Shown here one piece after another: positions 20,970-29,269 of a DNA stretch of 33,562 nt (positions are counted from its first letter, which is position 1; every line of letters starts with the position of its first letter). Source of the stretch: a virus; IMG/VR virus record IMGVR_UViG_3300036766_000088, positions 1-33,562 of that record, one strand, 5' to 3'. Position numbers and translations under genes: made by a program. The notes beneath the pieces were generated by a model. The model worked only from the letters and a program-made list of their open reading frames with translations, searched no databases and was not told the origin of the DNA.

Positions 20970-22192
20970 AAGTCTATTTCGCAATCAACGAGTCAGGGGT
21001 CAACTACTGGCGTGGAAAGATACCAGCTTGGGAACTCAAAAGACGCAATCTCTGTGATGTCAAGATGTTCAATATCTATGATTACTCACAAGCTCAAGTT
21101 GAGCAAGAAATGGGGGAAGCTGATGTAATCTATATGCCTTGTGCCGCAGGTATGGAGGCTCTCTTAGAAATCACCGCTCATATTAGGAATAAGAAAGCCG
21201 TAGTGGTTGATTATGATGACAACCTATTTGATTGTCACCCTTACAACCCTGGTTATGCGACTCTAGGGCTTTATCCCGTCACAGTAAACAACTCAGATGG
21301 AACGGTAGTGGAACTTTGGAAAGACCAGAGACATGGTTTTTCTCTCCCAGATAACCGAAAACGCTACTATGCCCATATAGACATTCTCCACACAGCCAAT
21401 CAAGTCACCACAACCACAGAGAAACTCAAATCTGCCCTCTTGGAATATGTCGAGAGAGACACTAGATACTTCAACATAATCCCAAACTCCATAAACTTCG
21501 ACATCTATAAGCCATTTGAAAAACGTATTCATAGTAGAGATAAGATAAGGATTGGTTGGACAGCCTCGGACTCTCATATCGTTGAAGGCCGATACATCAT
21601 GCGAGTCCTTAATGAACTCAAGAAACGAAGAAGTGACTTCGAGTTTGTCATATTGGGAAATGTTGAGAAACTTCGCTGGGTTGAAAAAGAGAGTGGGTTT
21701 AATGTCGAGTGGCATGAGTTCACCGACATCAATGTTTATCCCTTAAAACTCGCCTCACTTGAATTTGACATTGGCATAGTCCCCCTAGAAAACCATTCAT
21801 TTAACCTTTGTAAGTCCGCCCTTAAATGGTCAGAGTATTCTGCCATGAAAATTCCATCAGTAGTCTCTAACCTCGCTCCTTATGACTGTGTAAATGACGG
21901 GATAGACGGGCTTAAGGCAAAGAGTGAAATTGATATGGCAGATAAGATTGAGGCTTTGATGAATGATTCTATCTTAAGAAACAAGATTGCTACCAATGCT
22001 TATGAAAGAAACCGTGCGGACTTCAATATAGAACACACTTGTCTTAAATGGCTTGATGTTTTCGAGAGAGCGCACCTATTGCCTCATCAGGTAATGTACA
22101 AAGGAGAACCTTTGAAAACTCTTGATAACAGAGAACTCATACTTAGCGGACAACCAATGAATGTCCATAGAGACTTAAATGGGAAACGATAA
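20963..22192 (+). CDS. GT4-like glycosyltransferase (GT-B)
   Basis: The 409-residue protein has an acidic DYDDNLFD near residue 95, the linker IRIGWTASDSH opening the second Rossmann domain (about residue 196), VILGNV, and the donor-site region LCKSALKWSEYSAMKIPSVVS (about 285-305), which parallels the E-x7-E-like site of GT4 enzymes. It transfers a nucleotide sugar to an acceptor, possibly on the virion. It overlaps the preceding methyltransferase by 7 bp and the next structural gene by 14 bp. Confidence 0.7.
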   Translation: MLKVYFAINESGVNYWRGKIPAWELKRRNLCDVKMFNIYDYSQAQVEQEMGEADVIYMPCAAGMEALLEITAHIRNKKAVVVDYDDNLFDCHPYNPGYATLGLYPVTVNNSDGTVVELWKDQRHGFSLPDNRKRYYAHIDILHTANQVTTTTEKLKSALLEYVERDTRYFNIIPNSINFDIYKPFEKRIHSRDKIRIGWTASDSHIVEGRYIMRVLNELKKRRSDFEFVILGNVEKLRWVEKESGFNVEWHEFTDINVYPLKLASLEFDIGIVPLENHSFNLCKSALKWSEYSAMKIPSVVSNLAPYDCVNDGIDGLKAKSEIDMADKIEALMNDSILRNKIATNAYERNRADFNIEHTCLKWLDVFERAHLLPHQVMYKGEPLKTLDNRELILSGQPMNVHRDLNGKR

Positions 22193-22496
22193 CAATAAAT
22201 TTCCAACAGCTTTGCTAGAATGTATTGAGTCAACCTCTAATGGTAATTATTTAAGAGTGGCTGGAGATACTTTTTGGCAACAAAGGCTAATCTATCATTC
22301 CGCAAGTGCAGGTGTTGATGGTCAAGTAGAATACATAGGGTTTGCTCGACCAGGCGTAGGCATATCAGCTTCAGGCTGGGCGATTAAACGCCTTACTTAT
22401 GACGCAAGTGGAAATGTAACCCAAATTACTTGGGCAGGTTCAAGCCTAGCAATTAACAAGATATTTGACGATAGAACGGAATATGTTTATGGGTAA
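22179..22496 (+). CDS. Conserved phage structural protein, 105 aa
   Basis: It reads WAIKRLTYDASGNVTQITWA in the middle and ends IFDDRTEYVYG. I recall this combination (WxIKR, then DDR near an aromatic end) from small phage proteins in structural regions, often near tail-fibre genes. It is beta-rich. It overlaps the glycosyltransferase and the long fibre gene. Its exact role is not known. Confidence 0.6.
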   Translation: MGNDNNKFPTALLECIESTSNGNYLRVAGDTFWQQRLIYHSASAGVDGQVEYIGFARPGVGISASGWAIKRLTYDASGNVTQITWAGSSLAINKIFDDRTEYVYG

Positions 22497-25236
22497 GAAA
22501 TTTAATCCATTACTCCCATTAGGGTTAGATATAGCAGGACTTACTTCAAGTAGTGGAGGAAGTTTATTCTTAAAACTCGACCAAACCACACCACAAACTA
22601 TCATAAACGGAACTCCAATATTTAATGCCGGACTTACTTCTAATGATAAAATCAAGTTGTCAGAAATATCAACCCCCGCTACACCATCGGCCAACACTAT
22701 ATTTATATATGCGAAGGATGACGGTTCAGGTACTTCTGCATTTTTTTTCATGGACGATTCGGGAATTGAAACACAAATCGGTAGTGGTGGCGGTGGCGGG
22801 GCAACCACCCTACCAGGCTTAACTGACGTAGACGACACCACTGTCAATACAACTTCCGGTCACGTTCTTCGTGCTACAGGGACCACTTGGATTAATGCAC
22901 AGTTAGCCCACTCAGACCTATCGGGTGTAGGGACTAATACCCACGCTCAAATAGATTCACACATCGGGACAGATATCACAGTCCACGCCTCTGCAACCAA
23001 CCTTATTCATACAACAGGCAACGAGACAATTTCAAGCGGTGTAAAAACTTTTACGGTTCTTCCACAGTCCTCAACCACCCCCTCGGTCGGAAACGATTTA
23101 ACAAATAAAACATATGTGGATTCAGTTGCTCTTGGATTGACAGTCAAGGCGGCCTGCCGTGTAGCAACGACTGCGGCCCAAGTGCTTGCCTCGGAATTTG
23201 AAAATGGTGATACGATTGATGGAGTGGTTCTTGCTACGGGTGATAGGATATTAATTAAAGACCAAGCAGACCAAACGACCAACGGGATCTATACTGTCAA
23301 CGCTTCTGGCGCTCCGACAAGGGCCACCGACTACGATTCATCAGCAGAAGTCGGAGCCGGTACTTTTACAAACATCACAGCAGGAACAGCAAATTCCAAT
23401 AAACAATTTGTTCAAATAACAGCCAATCCAACTTTGGGTGTCAGTAATCTCGTATTCACCCAATTATCTGCCCCACCAACTTACACAGCATCTTTGGGCG
23501 TTCAACTTGTCAGTCAGGATTTTAGGTCCAATCTTTCTGCTTCCGGTGCAATTACTTTGAGCGGTAATTCTATGCAAGTAGCTACTGATGGAAGTTCTAT
23601 TGAAATAACAGCGAACGCTCTAAATGTGAAGGCTCTTGGCGTGACAAATTCCATGCTTGCAGGATCCATAGCCGATTCAAAACTATCTCAGATAACCACA
23701 GCTTCTAAAGTTTCGGGTGCGGCAATCACATTATTAGCATCCCTGCCTTCTGGGGCTGGTTTAGTACCAACCGCTAATCTTGGCTCTGGGACTCCAGACG
23801 CAACGACATTTCTTAGGGGTGACCAGACCTACGCAGTTCCAGCAGGTTCGGGGGCTGGTATTTTCGCACTAACCTATTCCAAAAATCTCGACACTAGCGT
23901 TGCTACCGCTACCATTAGCAATAGTGCCGTTGAAACAACAATTTACAGCTATTCCGTTCCAGGCAATACTCTTAGCACGAACAAGATACTTAAAATAATT
24001 GTCTCAGGGACTTATTTGAATAATTCGGGTGCTAATAGAACTGTTACGGTTCGTCTTAAATACGGTGCTACGACAATTATTTCTGCGGTTACAGGTAACA
24101 TAGGAACCAGTGCCACCACTGGCGAGTTCTATTATGTTTTTTATTTAAACGCTGCCGGAGCGACAAATTCCCAAGAAGCTACATTTGAGGGCAGACATAC
24201 AAGTGGCGGTGGAACAGCACTAACCTTTGGAGATACGGGGACAGCCGCTATTGACAGTACCTCAGCACAAACACTTTTAGTATCTGCTCAGCTAAGTGCG
24301 GCAACTGCTACTCAAACATACACAAAGAAATTTGCAATAACACAACAGGAAAATGGCACAGACAATGTTGGTGCGCCAACCGACGCCTCTTACGTCTGCT
24401 TGGCGGCAAATGGGAATCTAACCAATGAGAGAGTTTTAACCGGAACAGCCAATCAAATTGTCATCACAGATAGTGGTGCTGGTGCGGCTGTTACCCTATC
24501 ATTACCACAGAGTATAGCCACAAGTTCTAACCCACAATTTGCCACTATAGAACTTGGAGCCGCTTCTGACACTACTATGGCTCGTCAAGCAGCTGCGGTG
24601 ATCAGCGTAGAAAACGAAGTCTTAAACGGATTCACTTCCACTGCCACTGCTGCTGGCACGACTACAATGACGATTGCATCTACGAAAATTCAGCAGTTTA
24701 CAGGCACTACTACTCAAACCGTAAAACTCCCGACAACAAGCATTGTTAAAGGGCAACAGTATATTATTCAGAATATTGGAACCTCAACAGCTTGTGTAGT
24801 AACGGTTCAGTCGTCAGGAGCGAATGAAATCCTTATCCTTGGTTATGGTTGTACAGCCATTCTGACATCTACCCAAGCCACGCCAACAACCGCCGCTCAT
24901 TGGACTTTTCAGAAAATTGGTAAAAATGGAATAACTGCTACAAATTATACTACCGATACAGGGACTTCTCTGAATTGTGATTATTATGATTATTTTGAAG
25001 TTACAGCCCAAGCAGGGGCGTTGTTATTTAATAATCCAACAGGAACTCCAAAGAATGGTCAAACTCTTTGGATTTCAGTAACAGGAACAGCAGCTAGGGC
25101 TTTAACTTATGGCACTCAATTTGAATCAAGCGCAGGAGCAGTTATGCCAACTACTACAGTAACAACGGCTATGATAGATATTGGATTCAAATGGAGATCT
25201 GATACTTCTAAATGGCATTGTGTGGCGCAAGCATGA
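22489..25236 (+). CDS. Long tail fibre/adhesin, 915 aa
   Basis: The ATG at 22489 is chosen because CGGA stands eight bases upstream. Other starts in the same frame (22483 or a TTG at 22465) are worse. Recognisable modules in order: an N-terminal LPLGLDIAGL region, a poly-Gly hinge (about 100-108), a fibre module with LTNKTYVDSVALGLTVKAACR and GDRILIKDQADQTTNG (about 205-265), an IADSKLSQI stem, a central beta-rich domain (about 460-600), and an end domain with FNNPTGTPKNGQTLW and ARALTYGTQFES like other fibre tips. It is Thr-, Ser- and Ala-rich with little charge. Likely a host-receptor-binding fibre. Confidence 0.75.
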   Translation: MGKKFNPLLPLGLDIAGLTSSSGGSLFLKLDQTTPQTIINGTPIFNAGLTSNDKIKLSEISTPATPSANTIFIYAKDDGSGTSAFFFMDDSGIETQIGSGGGGGATTLPGLTDVDDTTVNTTSGHVLRATGTTWINAQLAHSDLSGVGTNTHAQIDSHIGTDITVHASATNLIHTTGNETISSGVKTFTVLPQSSTTPSVGNDLTNKTYVDSVALGLTVKAACRVATTAAQVLASEFENGDTIDGVVLATGDRILIKDQADQTTNGIYTVNASGAPTRATDYDSSAEVGAGTFTNITAGTANSNKQFVQITANPTLGVSNLVFTQLSAPPTYTASLGVQLVSQDFRSNLSASGAITLSGNSMQVATDGSSIEITANALNVKALGVTNSMLAGSIADSKLSQITTASKVSGAAITLLASLPSGAGLVPTANLGSGTPDATTFLRGDQTYAVPAGSGAGIFALTYSKNLDTSVATATISNSAVETTIYSYSVPGNTLSTNKILKIIVSGTYLNNSGANRTVTVRLKYGATTIISAVTGNIGTSATTGEFYYVFYLNAAGATNSQEATFEGRHTSGGGTALTFGDTGTAAIDSTSAQTLLVSAQLSAATATQTYTKKFAITQQENGTDNVGAPTDASYVCLAANGNLTNERVLTGTANQIVITDSGAGAAVTLSLPQSIATSSNPQFATIELGAASDTTMARQAAAVISVENEVLNGFTSTATAAGTTTMTIASTKIQQFTGTTTQTVKLPTTSIVKGQQYIIQNIGTSTACVVTVQSSGANEILILGYGCTAILTSTQATPTTAAHWTFQKIGKNGITATNYTTDTGTSLNCDYYDYFEVTAQAGALLFNNPTGTPKNGQTLWISVTGTAARALTYGTQFESSAGAVMPTTTVTTAMIDIGFKWRSDTSKWHCVAQA

Positions 25237-26333
25237 TTTACATTAGATTAAAAGATTTAGTAAAACCCAGAAAACCAACAGATGAAACTGGTTCTGATGA
25301 TAATATTATATCAGACTATGGTTTTATTTACCGAATTCCAGTTGCAAATGGTATGAAAGTCCTTGATGTGGGGTGCGGAACAGGGAGAGACTTAAGGTGC
25401 ATACTCAGAAACTACCCAAATTGTGAATGTGTGGGAATTGACCAATTTAATTTAATACCGCCCGATGAACGACCCGAAATTAAACTTGTTCAAAGTGATG
25501 TTACAAAACTTCCGTTTGAAGATAATTATTTTGATGTAGTTTACGCTAACTCTGTCTTTGATGAAATGACGGACGAGCAAGTAAACGCTGTCTTATCGGA
25601 AATGAAGCGTGTCGGAAAGGACGTGTGGTATACAGAATTGAATGACGACTTTAAAACCTTTGATACCAAGCACCCGAATTTCCACAAAGAGAAGTTTGCT
25701 ATCATCGGTAGTCCTCGCACTGGCACAACTCTGCTTCTGAGGCTTCTTAACAAACAGAACGATATATTTTGTGGCAACGAACAACAGAGTCACGATTACG
25801 CCAATCATCCCGAAATGATCTATACGCTCAAACCAATCGTGGGATTGAAACTTCCGTTTGGTAGTGAATGGCTACTCCAAAATGATTTCTGGAAAGATAG
25901 TCAAATAATATTTACTCACAGAGATCCTGTGGATACTGTTGCTTCTTACGATCTAATGATTATGGGAAACGAACAGAATATGCTCGATAAAATCATTGAC
26001 ACGATAAAGAACTCTACTTCGGACAGTGATTTCTCAAAGACTATGAGTAAGGACTTGGAACTCTTACCAACTTATTCAGACTATCGGGTAGCTTGCGGAG
26101 CTATTTATTACAAATGGCTTATGGGCAGGGAGTCACTTTTCCCAAATCGGCTTGATGTTGTGTATGAAGATTTTGTCACTAACCCCAAGCAGACTATTCA
26201 AAATATTTGTGATTTTCTGGGGGCTAAAATGAATGACTTTGACTCAACTCAAGTTTTCACTAGCTCAATAGGCAAGGGTTACAAACAGTATTCACCCGAA
26301 CAAGTGCAACTGATAAAGGATATTTGTGGCTAG
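25233..26333 (+). CDS. Methyltransferase-sulfotransferase fusion
   Basis: The ATG overlaps the fibre stop (ATGA). Residues 40-140 form a class I methyltransferase: KVLDVGCGTGRDL (motif I), VGIDQF, then QSDVTKLPFED, DVVYANSVFDEM. Residues 154-366 form a PAPS-dependent sulfotransferase: FAIIGSPRTGTTLLLRLL is the 5-prime phosphosulfate loop (about 156-166), IIFTHRDPVDTVAS the 3-prime phosphate site (R230, S238), and VVYEDFVTNP with FLGA follows as in that family. Both halves look intact. The enzyme may methylate and sulfate one glycan. Sulfotransferases are rare in phages. The two domains are joined without a clear linker (about 150). Confidence 0.75.
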   Translation: MIYIRLKDLVKPRKPTDETGSDDNIISDYGFIYRIPVANGMKVLDVGCGTGRDLRCILRNYPNCECVGIDQFNLIPPDERPEIKLVQSDVTKLPFEDNYFDVVYANSVFDEMTDEQVNAVLSEMKRVGKDVWYTELNDDFKTFDTKHPNFHKEKFAIIGSPRTGTTLLLRLLNKQNDIFCGNEQQSHDYANHPEMIYTLKPIVGLKLPFGSEWLLQNDFWKDSQIIFTHRDPVDTVASYDLMIMGNEQNMLDKIIDTIKNSTSDSDFSKTMSKDLELLPTYSDYRVACGAIYYKWLMGRESLFPNRLDVVYEDFVTNPKQTIQNICDFLGAKMNDFDSTQVFTSSIGKGYKQYSPEQVQLIKDICG

Positions 26334-27273
26334 TCAAGGACCATTATATGCGGGAACGGTAGCAGATGACGCTACCATCGGAACGACACCGTGGAGCAAT
26401 CCTACAAACGCTCAAGGCGCAGCTGATGGCGTATTCGCCACAGCTTCTTTTCTAAGCAACGTGGTTACTGATATAAGAGATAATAGTATAAAGATTGTTC
26501 AGGGAGGGACTATTGGGGGGACAGACCAATCAGCGGGAGCTTTGTGGTCTCTTACTTTAGCCTATGTTTCTTTTGGAAGTAGCTCAAACTTGTGGGGTTT
26601 GACTTGGCAACCAGCAGATATTAATTTGAGTACATTTGGAGTTGCTATGGCTTGTCAGTTTACTAAAGGTGTTCCAAGAATTACGCATTATCTAAAAGCA
26701 ACAAACTTTGGATTTACCATTCCAGCTGGAGCCACTATTAATGGAATTTTAGTAGAACAAGATAGAAAATATGACTCGGTGTCATTTGTTGCAGGAACAC
26801 TTATCAGCGCACCTTACGGAGAGATTCCTATTGAGGAATTAGAGAATGGCATGGAAGTCTATGCGTGGGATAAAAATGGCAGAAAGAAAGTTGTTAAAAT
26901 ATTAGCTCTGCGGAAAGGATTCAAGAAGACAGTCATCCTCTCAACGAAATCAAGCCAAGTGGAAGCTACTATCGATCACCCATTTTGGACTAGAAAAAGA
27001 GGATGGCAAAAAGCCGAGAAACTCACTGTTTGGGATGAGGTTTCAGTTTATGGAAAGTGGGAAAGATTACAAAAAATAGAACTGACTGGAAAGATAAAGG
27101 ATGTTTACAATTTGTCTCTGGAATCTCCACACACTTACATGGCTAATGGTTTTGGAGTTCATAATCTTATTACAAGCTCACCGACAACATGGAAGGCTTA
27201 TGTTGATGCAATACGAATTACAGTAACATACACACCATCTCCAACCACAGGTAATTTTTTTAGACTATTTTAA
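26326..27273 (+). CDS. Tail protein with inserted Hint (intein-like) domain
   Basis: The GTG start has AAAGGA six bases upstream. Residues 1-152 and 281-315 resemble a phage tail domain (LYAGTVADDATIG, IKIVQGGTIGG, LWGLTWQPADIN, TNFGFTIPAGATI, YVDAIRITVTYT). Residues 153-280 are a Hint domain: SFVAGTLIS and GEIPIEEL (block A), VEATIDHPFW with T-x-x-H (block B), DVYNLSLESPHTYMANG (block F) and GVHN (block G). Position 1 is Ser-153 rather than Cys, and the residue after the terminal Asn-280 is Leu, as in bacterial intein-like domains. There is no room for a homing endonuclease. Self-cleavage or splicing is possible but not certain. Confidence 0.75.
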   Translation: MASQGPLYAGTVADDATIGTTPWSNPTNAQGAADGVFATASFLSNVVTDIRDNSIKIVQGGTIGGTDQSAGALWSLTLAYVSFGSSSNLWGLTWQPADINLSTFGVAMACQFTKGVPRITHYLKATNFGFTIPAGATINGILVEQDRKYDSVSFVAGTLISAPYGEIPIEELENGMEVYAWDKNGRKKVVKILALRKGFKKTVILSTKSSQVEATIDHPFWTRKRGWQKAEKLTVWDEVSVYGKWERLQKIELTGKIKDVYNLSLESPHTYMANGFGVHNLITSSPTTWKAYVDAIRITVTYTPSPTTGNFFRLF

Positions 27274-27292
27274 CCAATAAGGAACTTAAATA

Positions 27293-27499
27293 ATGGATAA
27301 CAATGAAGTGTATAAAAATAGAGACTTAATGCTTGGTGATATACACAGCACAGTTAAAAAACTAGATGCTTGGTGTGATAAACATGAGGAGAAGGATAAT
27401 AAAAGATTTTTGTTTACCTGGGTAGTGATAGTAATAGTTGCCGCTTGTGCAGGAGTAATTCCCCAACTAGCGGCTTTTGCTTTAGAACACTTTAAATAA
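27293..27499 (+). CDS. Single-pass membrane protein, XhlA-like
   Basis: A charged coiled N-terminal half (DIHSTVKKLDAWCDKHEEK) is followed by a transmembrane segment (about 42-62). The overall form, 68 residues, is like XhlA-type holin partners. AAGGA precedes the ATG. It lies just before the holin-like gene. Confidence 0.55.
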   Translation: MDNNEVYKNRDLMLGDIHSTVKKLDAWCDKHEEKDNKRFLFTWVVIVIVAACAGVIPQLAAFALEHFK

Positions 27500-27514
27500 C
27501 AAGGGAGGTAAATC

Positions 27515-27697
27515 ATGTTAAACGGAAAGAAGACGTACATTTTGGTTGGGTTGGCACTGTTGGGTGCTTTCGCAACCTATTCTGCAGGTGTAGTAAACAA
27601 CGGTTTTGACCTTGGTGAGTTCTGGAAGTTTATTCAGAGCGGAGCTGTGGTTGGTGCATTAGCTACACTTAGGTTGGCTATAGGAAAAAAAGCCTAG
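27515..27697 (+). CDS. Holin-like membrane protein, 60 aa
   Basis: A strong AGGGAGGTAA site precedes the ATG. The protein has two hydrophobic segments (about 8-26 and 40-55) flanked by Lys, as in small holins, and ends RLAIGKKA. Such holins open the cytoplasmic membrane at the end of infection. The last codons before the stop are GGA AAA AAA GCC TAG and include the slippery heptamer A-AAA-AAA, so a -1 product with a 91-residue extension may also be made. Confidence 0.6.
   Translation: MLNGKKTYILVGLALLGAFATYSAGVVNNGFDLGEFWKFIQSGAVVGALATLRLAIGKKA
27685..27691 (+). promoter_or_regulatory. Candidate -1 frameshift site (A-AAA-AAA)
   Basis: The heptamer is in the correct register for a -1 slip (zero frame GGA AAA AAA). 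After the slip the next codons are AGC CTA GAC and the frame stays open to 27966. A hairpin of about 5 bp (CTTCT/AGAAG around 27707-27723) lies about 16 bases downstream, further than is usual. Experimental proof is lacking. Confidence 0.45.
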
Positions 27698-27966
27698 ACC
27701 AGTTAGCTTCTGAAACAAAGAAGATAGCACAACTAATTGGCCTACTAAAAGCTGTCTCAGGAATACATCTTGAGATTGGGAACTTGATAACCCCTGATGG
27801 TACGCCTTACAAGGGCTTTAAAGTTACTGTCGGGGGTGTTCAGGGAGAGGTGAAGAGAAGTTATAAAGAAATTGAGGCAATCTTTAAGTCTAACGAGGTC
27901 AACTTCAAGACCCATGAGGAGCATACTTCTAGTGGAACCTTTAAAAGTTACTCAGTCAGTACTTGA
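27691..27966 (+). CDS. Frame open to holin by -1 shift: 91-residue extension without own start
   Basis: The frame is open from just after a stop at about 27674 and contains no ATG or GTG. The only candidate start is a TTG at 27784 with little support. The sequence looks coding: a leucine-rich helix with KKIAQLIGLLKAVSG, then a folded domain with LITPDGTPYKGFKVTV and VKRSYKEIEAIF, ending SGTFKSYSVST. If read through a -1 shift it gives a fusion of about 150 residues (59 holin residues plus 91). Alternatives: an independent gene with a weak TTG start, or a real frameshift mutation or sequence error. Confidence 0.5.
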   Translation, partial: SLDQLASETKKIAQLIGLLKAVSGIHLEIGNLITPDGTPYKGFKVTVGGVQGEVKRSYKEIEAIFKSNEVNFKTHEEHTSSGTFKSYSVST

Positions 27967-28005
27967 TTGGTTAGACCCAGCGTGGTCTATTTGGGAAGGA
28001 TGGTA

Positions 28006-28296
28006 ATGGAATCAGATTGGGTCAAATTATGCCCTTATTTAGAGGTGATACCGCCTCACCCCCTTTATTCTGAAAAAGATAATGAAATAAAGGAAATTGT
28101 TGAGATAAGAGACTTCTTTACCGAGAGAAACAAAGAGGATTACATGATTCCATTTTTAGACTACTTTCTAAAACTCCCTATGATTCCAAGCGAGAATCAG
28201 TCTAAGATACAACAAGTTTTAAAGTCTATTCGCCTTATGAAAGTAGCGAATAAAGTACAGAAATCTTTAGAGGAAATGGGGGTACAAAGTGCCTGA
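28006..28296 (+). CDS. Small late protein, paralogue A
   Basis: The ATG at 28006 is chosen because GGAAGG stands about six bases upstream. A longer frame from TTG 27967 is less likely. It begins MESDWVKLCPYLEVIPPHP, closely matching the start of another gene 900 bp downstream (SGWVKLCPYLEV, PPHP). The rest is charged and helical (YMIPFLDYFLKLPMIP). The pair flanks a structural gene. Function unknown. Confidence 0.55.
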   Translation: MESDWVKLCPYLEVIPPHPLYSEKDNEIKEIVEIRDFFTERNKEDYMIPFLDYFLKLPMIPSENQSKIQQVLKSIRLMKVANKVQKSLEEMGVQSA

Positions 28297-28888
28297 AAAA
28301 AGATTTGGTGGTGAGTGGACTAAAGGAGACTCTGGGGTTCCTATTCTTGGTATACAAACATCTGCTTCGGCTGCTGCTGCAAGCAACGGACAATACACAC
28401 CTTTACAAATTGATGAATTGGGGCAGTTAAGAGTAGCTGCGCAAGTTTCTATTGGGGCAAACTCATCAGTTAATATCAGTCAAGTTGGTGGAAGTACGAC
28501 TGTAACGGCTTCTGCGGGAATACAGCGTACACAGTCTATAGTTAGTTATGACATTAAGAATATCTATTCTTCTGGTGCGGCTAAAGTTCCTACTTTCTTA
28601 CAAATCTCAGCCTCGGCAAGTGGGAGTAATGTCTTGATAGCTTCCGCAGCTTCTACAACCTATGTAATATTGGGCTATAACTTAATGTCAAATGGTGCTG
28701 TAAACGCCCAACTTTTATCAAGTGCTACGCCTATGGGTGGGATAGTTTATATGCCAACCGCAGGTGTAGGTAAAGTTTGTCCATTCAGCCCAGTAGGTTG
28801 GATGATGACTACGGCAGGACATTCACTTAACCTTAATCTTTCCGCTAACATACCAGTTGGCGGTGAGATTGTTTATATAGCAATTTAG
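28289..28888 (+). CDS. Structural protein, fibre or decoration-like, 199 aa
   Basis: The protein starts with GTG (GGGGGTACAAA upstream). It has YTPLQIDELGQLRV and a beta-rich C-terminal domain with TTYVILGYNLMSNGAVNAQLL and GHSLNLNLSANIPVGG. The composition (Ser, Ala, Gly, Val) is that of virion proteins. It resembles short modules from phage tail and capsid decoration proteins. No enzymatic motif. Confidence 0.6.
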   Translation: MPEKRFGGEWTKGDSGVPILGIQTSASAAAASNGQYTPLQIDELGQLRVAAQVSIGANSSVNISQVGGSTTVTASAGIQRTQSIVSYDIKNIYSSGAAKVPTFLQISASASGSNVLIASAASTTYVILGYNLMSNGAVNAQLLSSATPMGGIVYMPTAGVGKVCPFSPVGWMMTTAGHSLNLNLSANIPVGGEIVYIAI

Positions 28889-28896
28889 GAGAATAC

Positions 28897-28950
28897 ATGA
28901 CCAGATGGGATGTGGATGATGAAAGAGATACTGCCAGACAACTCATTTAA
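28897..28950 (+). other. Possible 17-codon leader ORF
   Basis: An ATG at 28897 is preceded by AGGAG at five bases, the only good initiation site here, but encodes only MTRWDVDDERDTARQLI before a stop. It overlaps, out of frame, the beginning of the next gene. It may be a translational leader or evidence of a frameshift. Confidence 0.3.
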
Positions 28951-29269
28951 CAATGTAGCAGTAGAGTCTGGATGGGTAAAACTATGCCCTTACCTTGAAG
29001 TCAGACCTCCACATCCTATGGCAGCAAGTCAAGACATGAATGCCAAAGATGTCATGGAGATATTTGACTTTTACAAGGGAGAAAACTCAGAGAAACCTTT
29101 TGAGTCTTTTATGGAACACTTTAAACGTATGCCAGTTATTCCGAGGGCAGGAGAGACCAAACTTTCAAGTTTCTTACGCATGATAAGACTACTTAAGATA
29201 GCAAGAAAATCTGGAATGACACCTTACAAAACAACTAGATTTCTTCACAAAGCAGGGATTGAGACATGA
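28910..29269 (+). CDS. Small late protein, paralogue B
   Basis: The protein contains the block SGWVKLCPYLEVRPPHP shared with the gene at 28006-28296, then a helical domain with FMEHFKRMPVIPRAG and a basic C-terminus (KTTRFLHKAG). Possible starts are at 28910, 28916 and 28919, none with a good ribosome-binding site. The strong site upstream belongs to a short overlapping ORF. Its stop overlaps the next gene by 4 bp. Function unknown. Confidence 0.5.
   Translation: MWMMKEILPDNSFNNVAVESGWVKLCPYLEVRPPHPMAASQDMNAKDVMEIFDFYKGENSEKPFESFMEHFKRMPVIPRAGETKLSSFLRMIRLLKIARKSGMTPYKTTRFLHKAGIET

Noticed and set aside
26782-27165. Homing endonuclease within the intein-like domain
   Set aside because: The domain is only about 128 residues and has no LAGLIDADG or HNH motif between blocks B and F.
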